The position numbers and the translations under genes are program-made. A stretch of DNA of 24,589 nucleotides, from positions 1 to 24,589 of IMG/VR virus record IMGVR_UViG_3300030106_005110. One strand, written 5' to 3'. Below the pieces are notes generated by a model, which searched no databases, was not told the DNA's origin, and saw nothing but the letters and a program-made list of their open reading frames with translations. The stretch comes from a virus. This document shows positions 14,071 to 21,626 of the stretch, one piece after another; within the stretch, counting starts at the first letter, position 1; the number at the start of each line of letters is the position of its first letter.

Positions 14071-14902
14071 TTTAATAACAGTCGTAGGAAGAAATACTCA
14101 TATATTACCTCATATGTTAAAGCATTATGAAAATATGGTAGATAATGTATATGTTATAGTTTATAGACAAGATACTAATGATGGTATATTAGAAGAAATA
14201 GAAGAATTAGGTATCAAACCTTTTTGGGTTACTACCGATAAAAAGTACCATTGGGAAAGAGTTACCGATTTATACAATACAGTAAGAGCAAAAAAACCAA
14301 ACGATTGGTGGATTATCTCAGACGATGATGAATTACAGAGTTACCCTACTGACCTTGACTATATCGTAAAACAATGCGAAAACAATGGTTATACGTTTGT
14401 CTCTGGAGGTTTTATAGACAGAATAGGTAAAGATGGTATATTTCCTAAAGTTGAGAGAGATACTAATATTTACAAAGAGTTTCCTCTAGGTGGATTTTTC
14501 CGATATCCTATGTCGGGAGCATGTCCTAATAAAGTAACATTAGCAAAGGGAAGTCAAAAAGTTACACCTGGACAACATTATGCTTTGTTTGATAACGGTA
14601 AAAATAGCTGGGGAGCTTATCATCCTAAGAGATTCCCTGTTGAAGAATGTTTTACTCAAGTACATCATTTTAAATGGGATAGTACTTGTATAGAAAGAAT
14701 AAAAGAAGTTGCTGATAATAATCAAGAATATTCGTATTCTGATGAATATATGAAAATGTATGAAGCAATTAAAAATTGCGATTGGAAAATTAATATAGAA
14801 AAAAATGAATATTTAGTTGAAAAATTGAAAAATTTTAACTATATTAGTTATAACGATTATAGCAATTGGAGTAAATTAATAAGTTTAATCATTAAAATTT
14901 AA
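14063..14902 (+). CDS. glycosyltransferase family 2 / DUF23-like protein
   Basis: 279 residues starting at GTG. LNLITVVGRNTHILPHMLKHY (2-22), then VYVIVYRQDTNDGI and WWIISDDDELQSYP (82-95) with D87-D-D89-E90 follow the GT2/GT92-like layout: N-terminal nucleotide-binding strands, then a DDDE metal site. The later HHFKWDS segment (residues about 195-210) resembles the C-terminal HxKW element of these enzymes. The substrate is unknown. Overlaps the methyltransferase stop by eight bases. The upstream bases lack a Shine-Dalgarno, so translation probably relies on coupling. Confidence 0.65.
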   Translation: MLNLITVVGRNTHILPHMLKHYENMVDNVYVIVYRQDTNDGILEEIEELGIKPFWVTTDKKYHWERVTDLYNTVRAKKPNDWWIISDDDELQSYPTDLDYIVKQCENNGYTFVSGGFIDRIGKDGIFPKVERDTNIYKEFPLGGFFRYPMSGACPNKVTLAKGSQKVTPGQHYALFDNGKNSWGAYHPKRFPVEECFTQVHHFKWDSTCIERIKEVADNNQEYSYSDEYMKMYEAIKNCDWKINIEKNEYLVEKLKNFNYISYNDYSNWSKLISLIIKI

Positions 14903-14906
14903 AATT

Positions 14907-15101
14907 ATGGCTACAAGAGTATCTGGAAAAGATGATGCTGCCGCACTTGAAGAAAGAAAAGTGAAAGCATTAGAAAAAATCGCTGCATCTGTTGACGCCC
15001 TTGCTTATTGGTTCGAAGATATCGATAAGACTGAGTGGAGTGAAAGAGCGCAATGGTATTTGACTGAGTACTACGAGAAGTACGTTGCAAAAGGAGAGTA
15101 A
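14907..15101 (+). CDS. small hypothetical protein of unusual composition
   Basis: 64 residues, helical, acidic with tryptophans (ALEKIAASVDALAYWFEDID at about 21-40; WSERAQWYLTEYYEK). No family recognised. By hand count it is about 41% G+C with many C- or G-ending codons (GCC, ATC, TTC, TAC), whereas the LamG part of the next gene is about 23%. It lies four bases after one glycosyltransferase and two bases before the GTG of the next, whose Shine-Dalgarno-like AGGAG lies inside this gene's last codons. Possible later arrival, or a strongly expressed accessory protein. A longer minus-strand frame overlaps it but has no support. Confidence 0.65.
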   Translation: MATRVSGKDDAAALEERKVKALEKIAASVDALAYWFEDIDKTEWSERAQWYLTEYYEKYVAKGE

Positions 15102-15103
15102 GT

Positions 15104-16492
15104 GTGGAGAGATTAGCTATCATAGTTCCTTACAGAAATAGGCAGGAGCAGTTAGATAAATTCACAACTTACATTCAGCAATATTTACAGAATAGGAAGT
15201 ATGATTACTACCTAGTAGTAGTTGAGCAAGATGACGATAAACCGTTTAATCGAGGTAAACTACTTAATATAGGCTTTCAAGAAGCACAAAGAAGGCGATG
15301 TGATTATATCGTATTTCATGATATAGACATGCTTCCTATAGATGTAAATTACGCTTATTTAGATTATCCTGTTCATCTAGCTACTGATGAATTACCTTTT
15401 GAGGAATACTTTGGAGGTATTACTTTATTTCCTACACCCGATTTTGAAAGAATAAATGGTTTTTCAAATAATTATTGGGGATGGGGATTCGAAGATGATG
15501 ACCTTATGTATAGATGTATTAAGAATAATCTTAAATTAAATACTATAAGAAAAGAAATTTTAACTCCTCCTAGAACTGATTTAAAGTTTAACGGAGCAAA
15601 TGCATATATAGAGTTATTAAATCCTATAGACATTAAAAATTCATTTTCTATTCTTATAGATTTTATACCTGAAAAGAATTTCTTCAATCATAGAGCTGAT
15701 TCTGATAAGTTTAGCTTATTCAGTATTCCTGGATATGACTTTTCTATATCTTATACTTCTTTTAATAGGTATAAGTTAGAGTATTTTGACTCCTTAAACG
15801 GATATCATCAAATATTCTCTGATATTAGTAATGTTAAAAACTTACCTACTAAAATTTTTGTTACTTATAATAAATCTGAAGAAACTTTATATTTTTATTT
15901 AAATAATAAATTAGTAGGTAAAAAAGAAGTTTCACAAAACTTTTTTAATTATAATGAAGAATCTAAAGCTTATATAGGATCTAGTAAAGGAACTGAAAGT
16001 TTTTTTAAAGGAACTTTAAATAATATTGCTTTTTATAAAAGTTATTTAAGTAAACCTCAACTAAACAGTATTTATGAAAATAAATATTATAGTTTATCTC
16101 AGGAATTTGAAGATTATAAAGATGCTCATTATTTAACTACTTATTACGATACTAAGTTTGTTAAAGATTATAAAACTATAGATTTATCCGGTAATAGTAA
16201 TCTTGGTAAAATTTATAATTGTGAAATAGTAAAAAGCGAAACTAAGTTAAGAGATGTACAGTTTATTCCTTATAGAAGACTTAGTAAAATAAAGCATCTT
16301 AAACATGATAGTAATGGATTCGAAAACGGTAATTGGAAAGATAAAATGACTAGATGGAATCAATTAAAGTTTCATAATGAAGTTTCTAAAGGTTTTCATG
16401 ATATAAAAAAAGATGGATTAAATTCTTTAGATTTTAAATTAGTAGATAGGACTGTGAAAGGAAAATATATCCATTTAAAAACAGAGTTATGA
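15104..16492 (+). CDS. GT7-family galactosyltransferase-like protein with an inserted LamG domain
   Basis: 462 residues, GTG start with AGGAG nearby. Landmarks of beta-1,4-galactosyltransferases in order: VPYRNRQ (8-14), FNRGKLLNIGF (48-58), FHDIDMLP (71-78; DxD = D73, D75), EYFGG (101-105), INGFSNNYWGWGFEDDDL (117-134). Residues about 155-388 then form a LamG domain (FNGANAYIEL; LYFYLNNKLVGK; AYIGSSKG; DLSGNSNLG at 360-368). After it come KHLKH (397-401) and DGLNSLDFKLVDR (437-449), which match the C-terminal metal-ligand and DGLNSL segments of animal enzymes. So LamG interrupts the catalytic domain. Transfers a sugar, probably galactose or a derivative, in the cytoplasm; acceptor unknown. 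The LamG part is poorer in G+C than the first third. Confidence 0.82.
   Translation: MERLAIIVPYRNRQEQLDKFTTYIQQYLQNRKYDYYLVVVEQDDDKPFNRGKLLNIGFQEAQRRRCDYIVFHDIDMLPIDVNYAYLDYPVHLATDELPFEEYFGGITLFPTPDFERINGFSNNYWGWGFEDDDLMYRCIKNNLKLNTIRKEILTPPRTDLKFNGANAYIELLNPIDIKNSFSILIDFIPEKNFFNHRADSDKFSLFSIPGYDFSISYTSFNRYKLEYFDSLNGYHQIFSDISNVKNLPTKIFVTYNKSEETLYFYLNNKLVGKKEVSQNFFNYNEESKAYIGSSKGTESFFKGTLNNIAFYKSYLSKPQLNSIYENKYYSLSQEFEDYKDAHYLTTYYDTKFVKDYKTIDLSGNSNLGKIYNCEIVKSETKLRDVQFIPYRRLSKIKHLKHDSNGFENGNWKDKMTRWNQLKFHNEVSKGFHDIKKDGLNSLDFKLVDRTVKGKYIHLKTEL
15566..16267 (+). other. LamG domain inserted in the first GT7 protein
   Basis: Residues about 155-388. Shows the usual order of a LamG/concanavalin jelly roll: opening FNGANAYIEL, IFVTYNKSEETLYFYLNNKL strand pair, IGSSKG and FKGTLNNIAFY strands, and the LSGNSNLG motif near the end. 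Hand count gives about 23% G+C over 15541-15960 against about 33% over 15121-15480. Domain edges are approximate. Confidence 0.72.
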
Positions 16493-17907
16493 AATTAGGA
16501 GTTTGTGTACCATACAGAAATAGAGAACTTCATATGCATGAGTTTATTCCAAGAGTAGGCAAATATCTCAAAAGCAGAAATATAGATTTTCAAATGTATT
16601 TTTGTCATCAAGTAGATGATAAATTATTTAATAGAGGGGCTACTAAAAATATTGCAGCTAAACATGCTTTTGAAGAAGGCTGTGACTATATAGTATGGCA
16701 TGATATTGATATGATACCTGAAGAAGGAGGAGGAGCTGACTACTCTTTTCCTACTGAACATCCTCGACACATCGCTACTAAAATATCTCAAATGGATTAT
16801 AAATTAAAATATCATGAATATTTTGGTGGTGCAGTAGTATTTTCTAAAGAACAAGTTGAAAATACAAATGGTTACTCAAATGATTATTGGGATTGGGGAA
16901 TGGAAGACGACGATTTATTTTGGAGATGTTATAAAGAAGGGTACACTAATGATACATATTTATTAGAAAAGGCTATCAAACAAAAATATTTATCTTTTAA
17001 CGGTTGCGATTCTTCAGTAATGATTCCTTATACTAGAGATATAAAAAGTATACCTTCAAGATCTCACACTATTTCTTTATTATGTAGAGCATATCAAATG
17101 CCTGAAAAGCAAAATATACATTTAATTGGTGATAATAAAGCTAAATATGTAGAGTTTCCTATTTTAAGAGTCCCAGGTTATGATTACGGTTTATCCTTTA
17201 ATAATTCAAGAGCTCTGTCTTTACAGTTTTGGAATATGTTTCATCAACATAACTATATGTGGGTTAAAAGATATGATGATCAATGGTCATGGATAACAGT
17301 AGTGATAGATGATATTAGTAAACAAGCTCACTTTTATCTTAATGGAACTGAAGTAGACTCTAAAGGAGGTTATGGAAGTCCATCACCGTTAGAATTTAAT
17401 GGTAGACTTTTAAAATACGATTCTAAACATATCTATTTAGGTTCTTCATTAAACGAAAAAGATAACAGTCCTAGTAAATACTTTAAAGGTGATATTGCAA
17501 GAGTTTATGGATGGAATAGAGCGTTATCTCCTAATGAAGTTGCTAATTTACATAAAGAATTACCTTTAGACGATATAGCTATTAACACAAATTTTAATAA
17601 AGGTATACCCTCAGATTATATCACTGAAAATATAGAATTAAAAGAAGAAAATATAAAAATACCTAATTCTATTTTACCTCATAGAGTAGAAGGAAAAATG
17701 AGATGTTTACCTCATAAAGACGAAGGATTAGTAAATGGCAAATGGGCTAAAGGAGAAACCACAGCTGCTAACGAAAGAAGGTATGTTTTAAAAATGCAGC
17801 AAGATAAACTAAATTATAAAGACGATGGTATCAAGCAAGTAAAGTACGAATTTATAAAAGAGACTAAATTTACTCCTTGGGCTAAAATGATAGATATAAA
17901 ATTATGA
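16489..17907 (+). CDS. second GT7-family galactosyltransferase-like protein with an inserted LamG domain
   Basis: 472 residues, starting four bases inside the stop of its paralogue (ATGA). GT7 landmarks: VPYRNRE (7-13), FNRGATKNIA (47-56), HDIDMIP (71-77), EYFGG (110-114), NGYSNDYWDWGMEDDDL (127-143; Asp135 replaces the usual glycine of WGWG). The LamG block spans about 165-398 (HFYLNGTEV at 281-289; IYLGSS; YFKGDIARVYGWNRALS at 331-347). The catalytic remainder follows: MRCLPH (404-409) at the metal-ligand position and DDGIKQVKYEF (445-455) as the DG-L segment. Same split architecture as the upstream gene but clearly diverged, so the duplication is old. Probably a different sugar or acceptor specificity. 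Confidence 0.8.
   Translation: MKLGVCVPYRNRELHMHEFIPRVGKYLKSRNIDFQMYFCHQVDDKLFNRGATKNIAAKHAFEEGCDYIVWHDIDMIPEEGGGADYSFPTEHPRHIATKISQMDYKLKYHEYFGGAVVFSKEQVENTNGYSNDYWDWGMEDDDLFWRCYKEGYTNDTYLLEKAIKQKYLSFNGCDSSVMIPYTRDIKSIPSRSHTISLLCRAYQMPEKQNIHLIGDNKAKYVEFPILRVPGYDYGLSFNNSRALSLQFWNMFHQHNYMWVKRYDDQWSWITVVIDDISKQAHFYLNGTEVDSKGGYGSPSPLEFNGRLLKYDSKHIYLGSSLNEKDNSPSKYFKGDIARVYGWNRALSPNEVANLHKELPLDDIAINTNFNKGIPSDYITENIELKEENIKIPNSILPHRVEGKMRCLPHKDEGLVNGKWAKGETTAANERRYVLKMQQDKLNYKDDGIKQVKYEFIKETKFTPWAKMIDIKL
16981..17682 (+). other. LamG domain inserted in the second GT7 protein
   Basis: Residues about 165-398. Strands SWITVVIDDISKQAHFYLNG (267-286), IYLGSS, FKGDIARVYGWNRALSPNEV (332-351) are typical of LamG. 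Edges are approximate. Sits at the same place in the GT7 fold as in the first paralogue. Confidence 0.72.
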
Positions 17908-19319
17908 CAGCTGAAACTTCAAAAATATCGTTTACTAATCCTGATTATTTAAATACTAAGAAGAAGTTAGATAAAGTAGGATGTGGTATGTGTCTTGCTA
18001 AATGGACTCAAGTTACTATCCACTTACAAATGGGTCAAACACATTCATGTCACCACCCTTCAACACATCATATACCAGTAGGAGAATTAAAAAGAAATCC
18101 TTCTGCGTTACATAATACTTTATATAAAAAGCAAAAAAGAAAAGAAATGCTGGAAGGTAAAAGACCAGCAGAATGTGATTACTGTTGGAATGTAGAAGAT
18201 AATTCTGAAAGATTTTCTGATAGAGTATTTAAGTCTAATGAAAGTTGGTCTGCTCCTCATTACGATGAAATAGTTAATTTAGGTTGGAGACAAGATTTTA
18301 ACCCTCGTTATGTAGAAGTAGCTTTTTCTAACAACTGTAACTTTAAATGTTCATATTGTGGTCCTTCTTTTTCTTCGGCTTGGGTTCAAGAAGCTAAAGA
18401 ACATGGACCATATCCAACTGATGATAGGTTTAACGATATAGAATATTTAAAAGCTAATAAAAAAATGCCTATACACCATAAAGAGTATAATCCTTATGTA
18501 GAAGCTTTTTGGAAATGGTGGCCTGAATTATATAGAGATTTACATACATTTAGAATAACAGGAGGTGAACCTCTTATGGCTAAAGATACTTGGAAAGTAT
18601 TAGATTATGTTATCAATGAACCTGATCCTAATAAAAATTTAAACTTAGCTATAAACTCTAATTTAGGTATTAATGATAAATTAGTAGATAGGTTTATAGA
18701 AAAGATAAAAAGAATAGAAGATGAGGATAGAGTAAAAGAGTTTATTATTTTTACTTCTGTCGATGGATGGGGAGAACAAGCTGAATATATTAGAAACGGT
18801 TTAGAGTTTAATAGATTTTGGGATAATATGAATAAAATATTAACCGCCTGTCCTAGAGTTAACCTTACTATTATGTCTACCTTTAACGGTCTTTCAGTTC
18901 CTAGTTATAGAAAGCTTATTGACGGAGTTTATACTTTAAAGCAAAATTATACTTCTACCGATAGATATTGGGCTTCAGCAGTATTTTTAGATTCTTCTTA
19001 TTTAAGATTTCCTACTCATCAAACTTTACAAGTTATTCCTTCAGTATGGGCTAACGAAGTTCTTTCTTTTGCTCAACATGCTGATTATTTAGGTATACCG
19101 AAATTCGATAATAAATTAGTAGGTTACTCTGATGTAGAAATTCAAAAATTAAAAAGAGCTTATGATTGGATGATTTCTGCTAGAGATCCTGAAAAACTAT
19201 TAAGGCAAAGATCAAACTTTGGTAGATACTTCCAAGCTCATGATCAAAGAAGAGGTACTGATTTTAAAAAGACTTTTCCGGAATTAGCTGATTTTTACGA
19301 TTATACTTTAACAATTTAA
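17904..19319 (+). CDS. radical SAM protein with extra cysteines
   Basis: 471 residues. The SAM-binding iron-sulphur motif C145-x3-C149-x2-C152 (SNNCNFKCSYCG) and FRITGGEPLM (216-225, GGEP) mark a radical SAM enzyme. Five further cysteines lie before the motif (C27-x2-C30, C49, C91-x2-C94) and could hold a second cluster in a twitch/SPASM-like arrangement placed at the N-terminus rather than the C-terminus. Proteins like this occur in marine phages with no known substrate. Starts with an ATGA overlap to the second GT7 gene and is followed three bases later by a LamG-like protein, so its substrate may be a peptide, a sugar or a glycan made by this cassette; that is inference. Confidence 0.82.
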   Translation: MTAETSKISFTNPDYLNTKKKLDKVGCGMCLAKWTQVTIHLQMGQTHSCHHPSTHHIPVGELKRNPSALHNTLYKKQKRKEMLEGKRPAECDYCWNVEDNSERFSDRVFKSNESWSAPHYDEIVNLGWRQDFNPRYVEVAFSNNCNFKCSYCGPSFSSAWVQEAKEHGPYPTDDRFNDIEYLKANKKMPIHHKEYNPYVEAFWKWWPELYRDLHTFRITGGEPLMAKDTWKVLDYVINEPDPNKNLNLAINSNLGINDKLVDRFIEKIKRIEDEDRVKEFIIFTSVDGWGEQAEYIRNGLEFNRFWDNMNKILTACPRVNLTIMSTFNGLSVPSYRKLIDGVYTLKQNYTSTDRYWASAVFLDSSYLRFPTHQTLQVIPSVWANEVLSFAQHADYLGIPKFDNKLVGYSDVEIQKLKRAYDWMISARDPEKLLRQRSNFGRYFQAHDQRRGTDFKKTFPELADFYDYTLTI

Positions 19320-19322
19320 AAA

Positions 19323-20048
19323 ATGAAAATAGGTTTTGATAATTCATACTTGTTTCCTGCAGGTAATAAAAATGGTTTAGTAAGAAATGAACCAGATGCT
19401 ATATGGACTAAAGACTGTACAGCTATGGTTAGATTTAAACCTGATAACGATAAATTTATAGAAGAATTAGGAGATGAATGGAGAAAAGCTGGCTGTGTTG
19501 TAGGTAAAAATGGAAAGCATATTGGTATATTTTACGCAGTTGGTAAATCAGGAGAAGAAGTAAGACATTTTATAGAATTTGAATATTGGTGCTTTAACGA
19601 AGAGAAAGGCGATGATGATATCAAAGCTATGGTATTCGATGTTACTGATATAAAAGATAGTGAATATTTCGATGTAGTTATAAAGAGAAGAGGTAATAAA
19701 TTTATTTTTAGATTAAACGGCGAAGAGAAAGAAGAAGTAGTAGAAAAATTAACTGATTATAGTTATAGTTTCTTATGGATCGGAGCTGCTACTAGAGTTA
19801 ATCCTGATCATAATGAAGTCTTTTATGGAGATATTCACAAGATGCACATTCAGTACGGATTAACTCCTGAAAGAGATATTGAATTATTTTTTAATAACTA
19901 TGAGGAATTTAATGATAAAACTAAATCTTTAACTAATAAAGATAATATATTTACATCTGATTTTAAAAATACTACTCAATATAAAATATTAGATCAATCA
20001 TTAAACGGTAATCACCCTATAAGATATAGTAAAGAATGGTTAGATTAA
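19323..20048 (+). CDS. free-standing LamG-like (jelly-roll) protein
   Basis: 241 residues, no signal peptide. FDVVIKRRGNKFIFRLNGEEKE (residues about 118-139) matches the IFVTYN...LYFYLNNKL strand pair of the LamG inserts, FLWIGAATR and YGDIHKMHIQYG match their IGSS and FKGxIxxIxxY strands, and the end (FKNTTQYKILDQSLNGNHPIRY, near 215-236) matches DYKTIDLSGNSNLGKIYN of the first GT7 insert. So this looks like the same domain as a separate protein. Probably a carbohydrate-binding or structural partner of the enzymes. Very charged (many Glu/Lys/Asp). Immediately follows the radical SAM gene and overlaps the next gene by 13 bases. Confidence 0.62.
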   Translation: MKIGFDNSYLFPAGNKNGLVRNEPDAIWTKDCTAMVRFKPDNDKFIEELGDEWRKAGCVVGKNGKHIGIFYAVGKSGEEVRHFIEFEYWCFNEEKGDDDIKAMVFDVTDIKDSEYFDVVIKRRGNKFIFRLNGEEKEEVVEKLTDYSYSFLWIGAATRVNPDHNEVFYGDIHKMHIQYGLTPERDIELFFNNYEEFNDKTKSLTNKDNIFTSDFKNTTQYKILDQSLNGNHPIRYSKEWLD

Positions 20049-20890
20049 ATTTTAAGACTTTATACGCTAACGGAGATAGTTGGACAGCAGGAGATATAGT
20101 AGATCCTGATTTATTTGGAGATGATTTATCTAAAGTAAATGATCCTAAAAATAAACCTTATAGACTTCCTAGAGTATGGCCTCATAAAATAGGAAAAGAA
20201 TTAGGAATAGAAGTTATAAATAATAGTCATGCAGGAAGTTCTAATGATAGAATATTTAGAAGCACAGTTAACGATATACTCGGTCTACTTTTAAATAATA
20301 AGCCTGAAGACTTGCTAGTAGTAATTGGATGGTCTTCTCCTGAAAGAAAAGACTTTTTCTATAAATGGCATAATGAAGATGGAGGGGAATGGGAATGCCT
20401 TTACCCAGCTGAACTAGATCACTGGACCTCTGAAAGAAAAGAGCTAATTGACTTTTATAAACTTTATGTAAAGAATCATTGGCATGCTGAAGAATTTATT
20501 ACAAGACACTGTATACATAATATTTCATTACATCATTTTTTAAAATCGTTAAATATTAAACATATATTTTTTAATAGTTTTTATGAGAATAAAGAAGATG
20601 TTCTTAATAAAGATTCACACCAGTTATTAGAGTCTCCTGAATTTGAAAACTATATTTCGGATTTTAATGACAGTACTGAATTTAATACTATTAAAAGATT
20701 AGAAATAAATAATATATTAAAAGAATATAAAAACGTATATAAAAATGTTTTTTATAAACAATCTTTTATATCATTTTTATTAGGATTAAATATAGAAGAT
20801 GAAGTACTAAATTATCACCCAACTGAGAAAGGACATCAATTATGGGCTAGTAATTTAGCTAAATATATTAGTAGTAAGTATGAATTATAA
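20036..20890 (+). CDS. SGNH-hydrolase-like protein 1
   Basis: 284 residues. G13-D-S15 (ANGDSW) is the block I serine motif; NNSHAGSSNDR (62-72) supplies the block II glycine; VVIGWSSPE (95-103) stands where block III has GxND, with Trp-Ser in place of Asn-Asp; NYHPTEKGHQLWA (259-271) is block V with His261, but Asn259 stands where an aspartate is usual. The fold is therefore SGNH/GDSL, with possible acetyl- or ester-removing activity on glycans, but changed active-site residues leave catalysis uncertain. ATG lies 13 bases inside the LamG-like gene. Overlaps the second SGNH-like gene by 11 bases. Confidence 0.65.
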   Translation: MVRLNFKTLYANGDSWTAGDIVDPDLFGDDLSKVNDPKNKPYRLPRVWPHKIGKELGIEVINNSHAGSSNDRIFRSTVNDILGLLLNNKPEDLLVVIGWSSPERKDFFYKWHNEDGGEWECLYPAELDHWTSERKELIDFYKLYVKNHWHAEEFITRHCIHNISLHHFLKSLNIKHIFFNSFYENKEDVLNKDSHQLLESPEFENYISDFNDSTEFNTIKRLEINNILKEYKNVYKNVFYKQSFISFLLGLNIEDEVLNYHPTEKGHQLWASNLAKYISSKYEL

Positions 20891-21626
20891 AGATTTATAT
20901 ATTAATGGATGTAGTTTTACGAAAGGACATGCTTTAAAACCTAAGGATACATGGCCTACAAAACTATCTAATCTTTTAAGTTTAAGATTAATTAATCATT
21001 CAAAAAACGCACAAGGATTAGAATCTATAGTTTATAATAGTATAGCTCATTTAAGCGAATTAGATCCAAAAGAAACCTTAGTAGTTATAGGTTTTACCTG
21101 GTTGGATAGATACCTAGTTCAGGCTTTTGGTTATAACTTTACGTTAACCGGTGGAGATTTAGCTAATGAAAGAACTCAATGGGGGCATAGATTAGGTGAT
21201 AGAGCATCATCTCCTTTTAGTATATATGAACATTATACTGAAAAAAATGAAAACTATTTTAGCGATGATATTAGAGAAAGACTCAATAATATATTAACGA
21301 AATATAGAGAGTACCTAAAAGAATTAATGACTGGAGATCCTGAGTATCTAAAACATGTTCAACTGAAAGGAGTTACTCTTAAAATAATGCTTCAGTCATT
21401 TTTAAAAGATAATAATTTTAATTATAGATTTATAGATTTCGCTGCCGATTCAGGTTTATATAGTAGAATTATAAAAACTAATCCTTCTATAAAAAATAAA
21501 TTAGATTATAATAAGATAATAGATATAGATTATAAAAAGTTTTGCGGTACACATCAAGACGGACATCCAACAGCTGAATGCTGTACTTATATAGCAGATA
21601 AGTTAAATAATGAATTTAAATTATGA
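20880..21626 (+). CDS. SGNH-hydrolase-like protein 2
   Basis: 248 residues. YINGCSFTKG (8-17) replaces GDS by GCS, a variant I know from marine phage SGNH-like proteins; INHSKNAQGLESI (38-50) is block II-like; VVIGFTWLDR (68-77) is block III-like without Asn; the end has D227-G-H229 (QDGHPTAECC), an intact Asp/His pair. Shares the order and spacing of the upstream gene, so they are probably distant paralogues. If active, the nucleophile is Ser12. It may add or remove acyl groups from a glycan. ATGA overlap with the following gene. Confidence 0.63.
   Translation: MNYKDLYINGCSFTKGHALKPKDTWPTKLSNLLSLRLINHSKNAQGLESIVYNSIAHLSELDPKETLVVIGFTWLDRYLVQAFGYNFTLTGGDLANERTQWGHRLGDRASSPFSIYEHYTEKNENYFSDDIRERLNNILTKYREYLKELMTGDPEYLKHVQLKGVTLKIMLQSFLKDNNFNYRFIDFAADSGLYSRIIKTNPSIKNKLDYNKIIDIDYKKFCGTHQDGHPTAECCTYIADKLNNEFKL

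Noticed and set aside
14907-15123. Minus-strand frame covering the small gene
   Set aside because: It is slightly longer but has Gln/Thr/Leu-rich composition without motifs, whereas the + strand frame fits the tight spacing of its neighbours and supplies the AGGAG before 15104.
15104-16492. Fusion or frameshift joining two genes
   Set aside because: A single frame is open throughout, the neighbouring paralogue has the same layout, and GT7 segments lie on both sides of the LamG part; this is an insertion, not an end-to-end fusion or assembly error.
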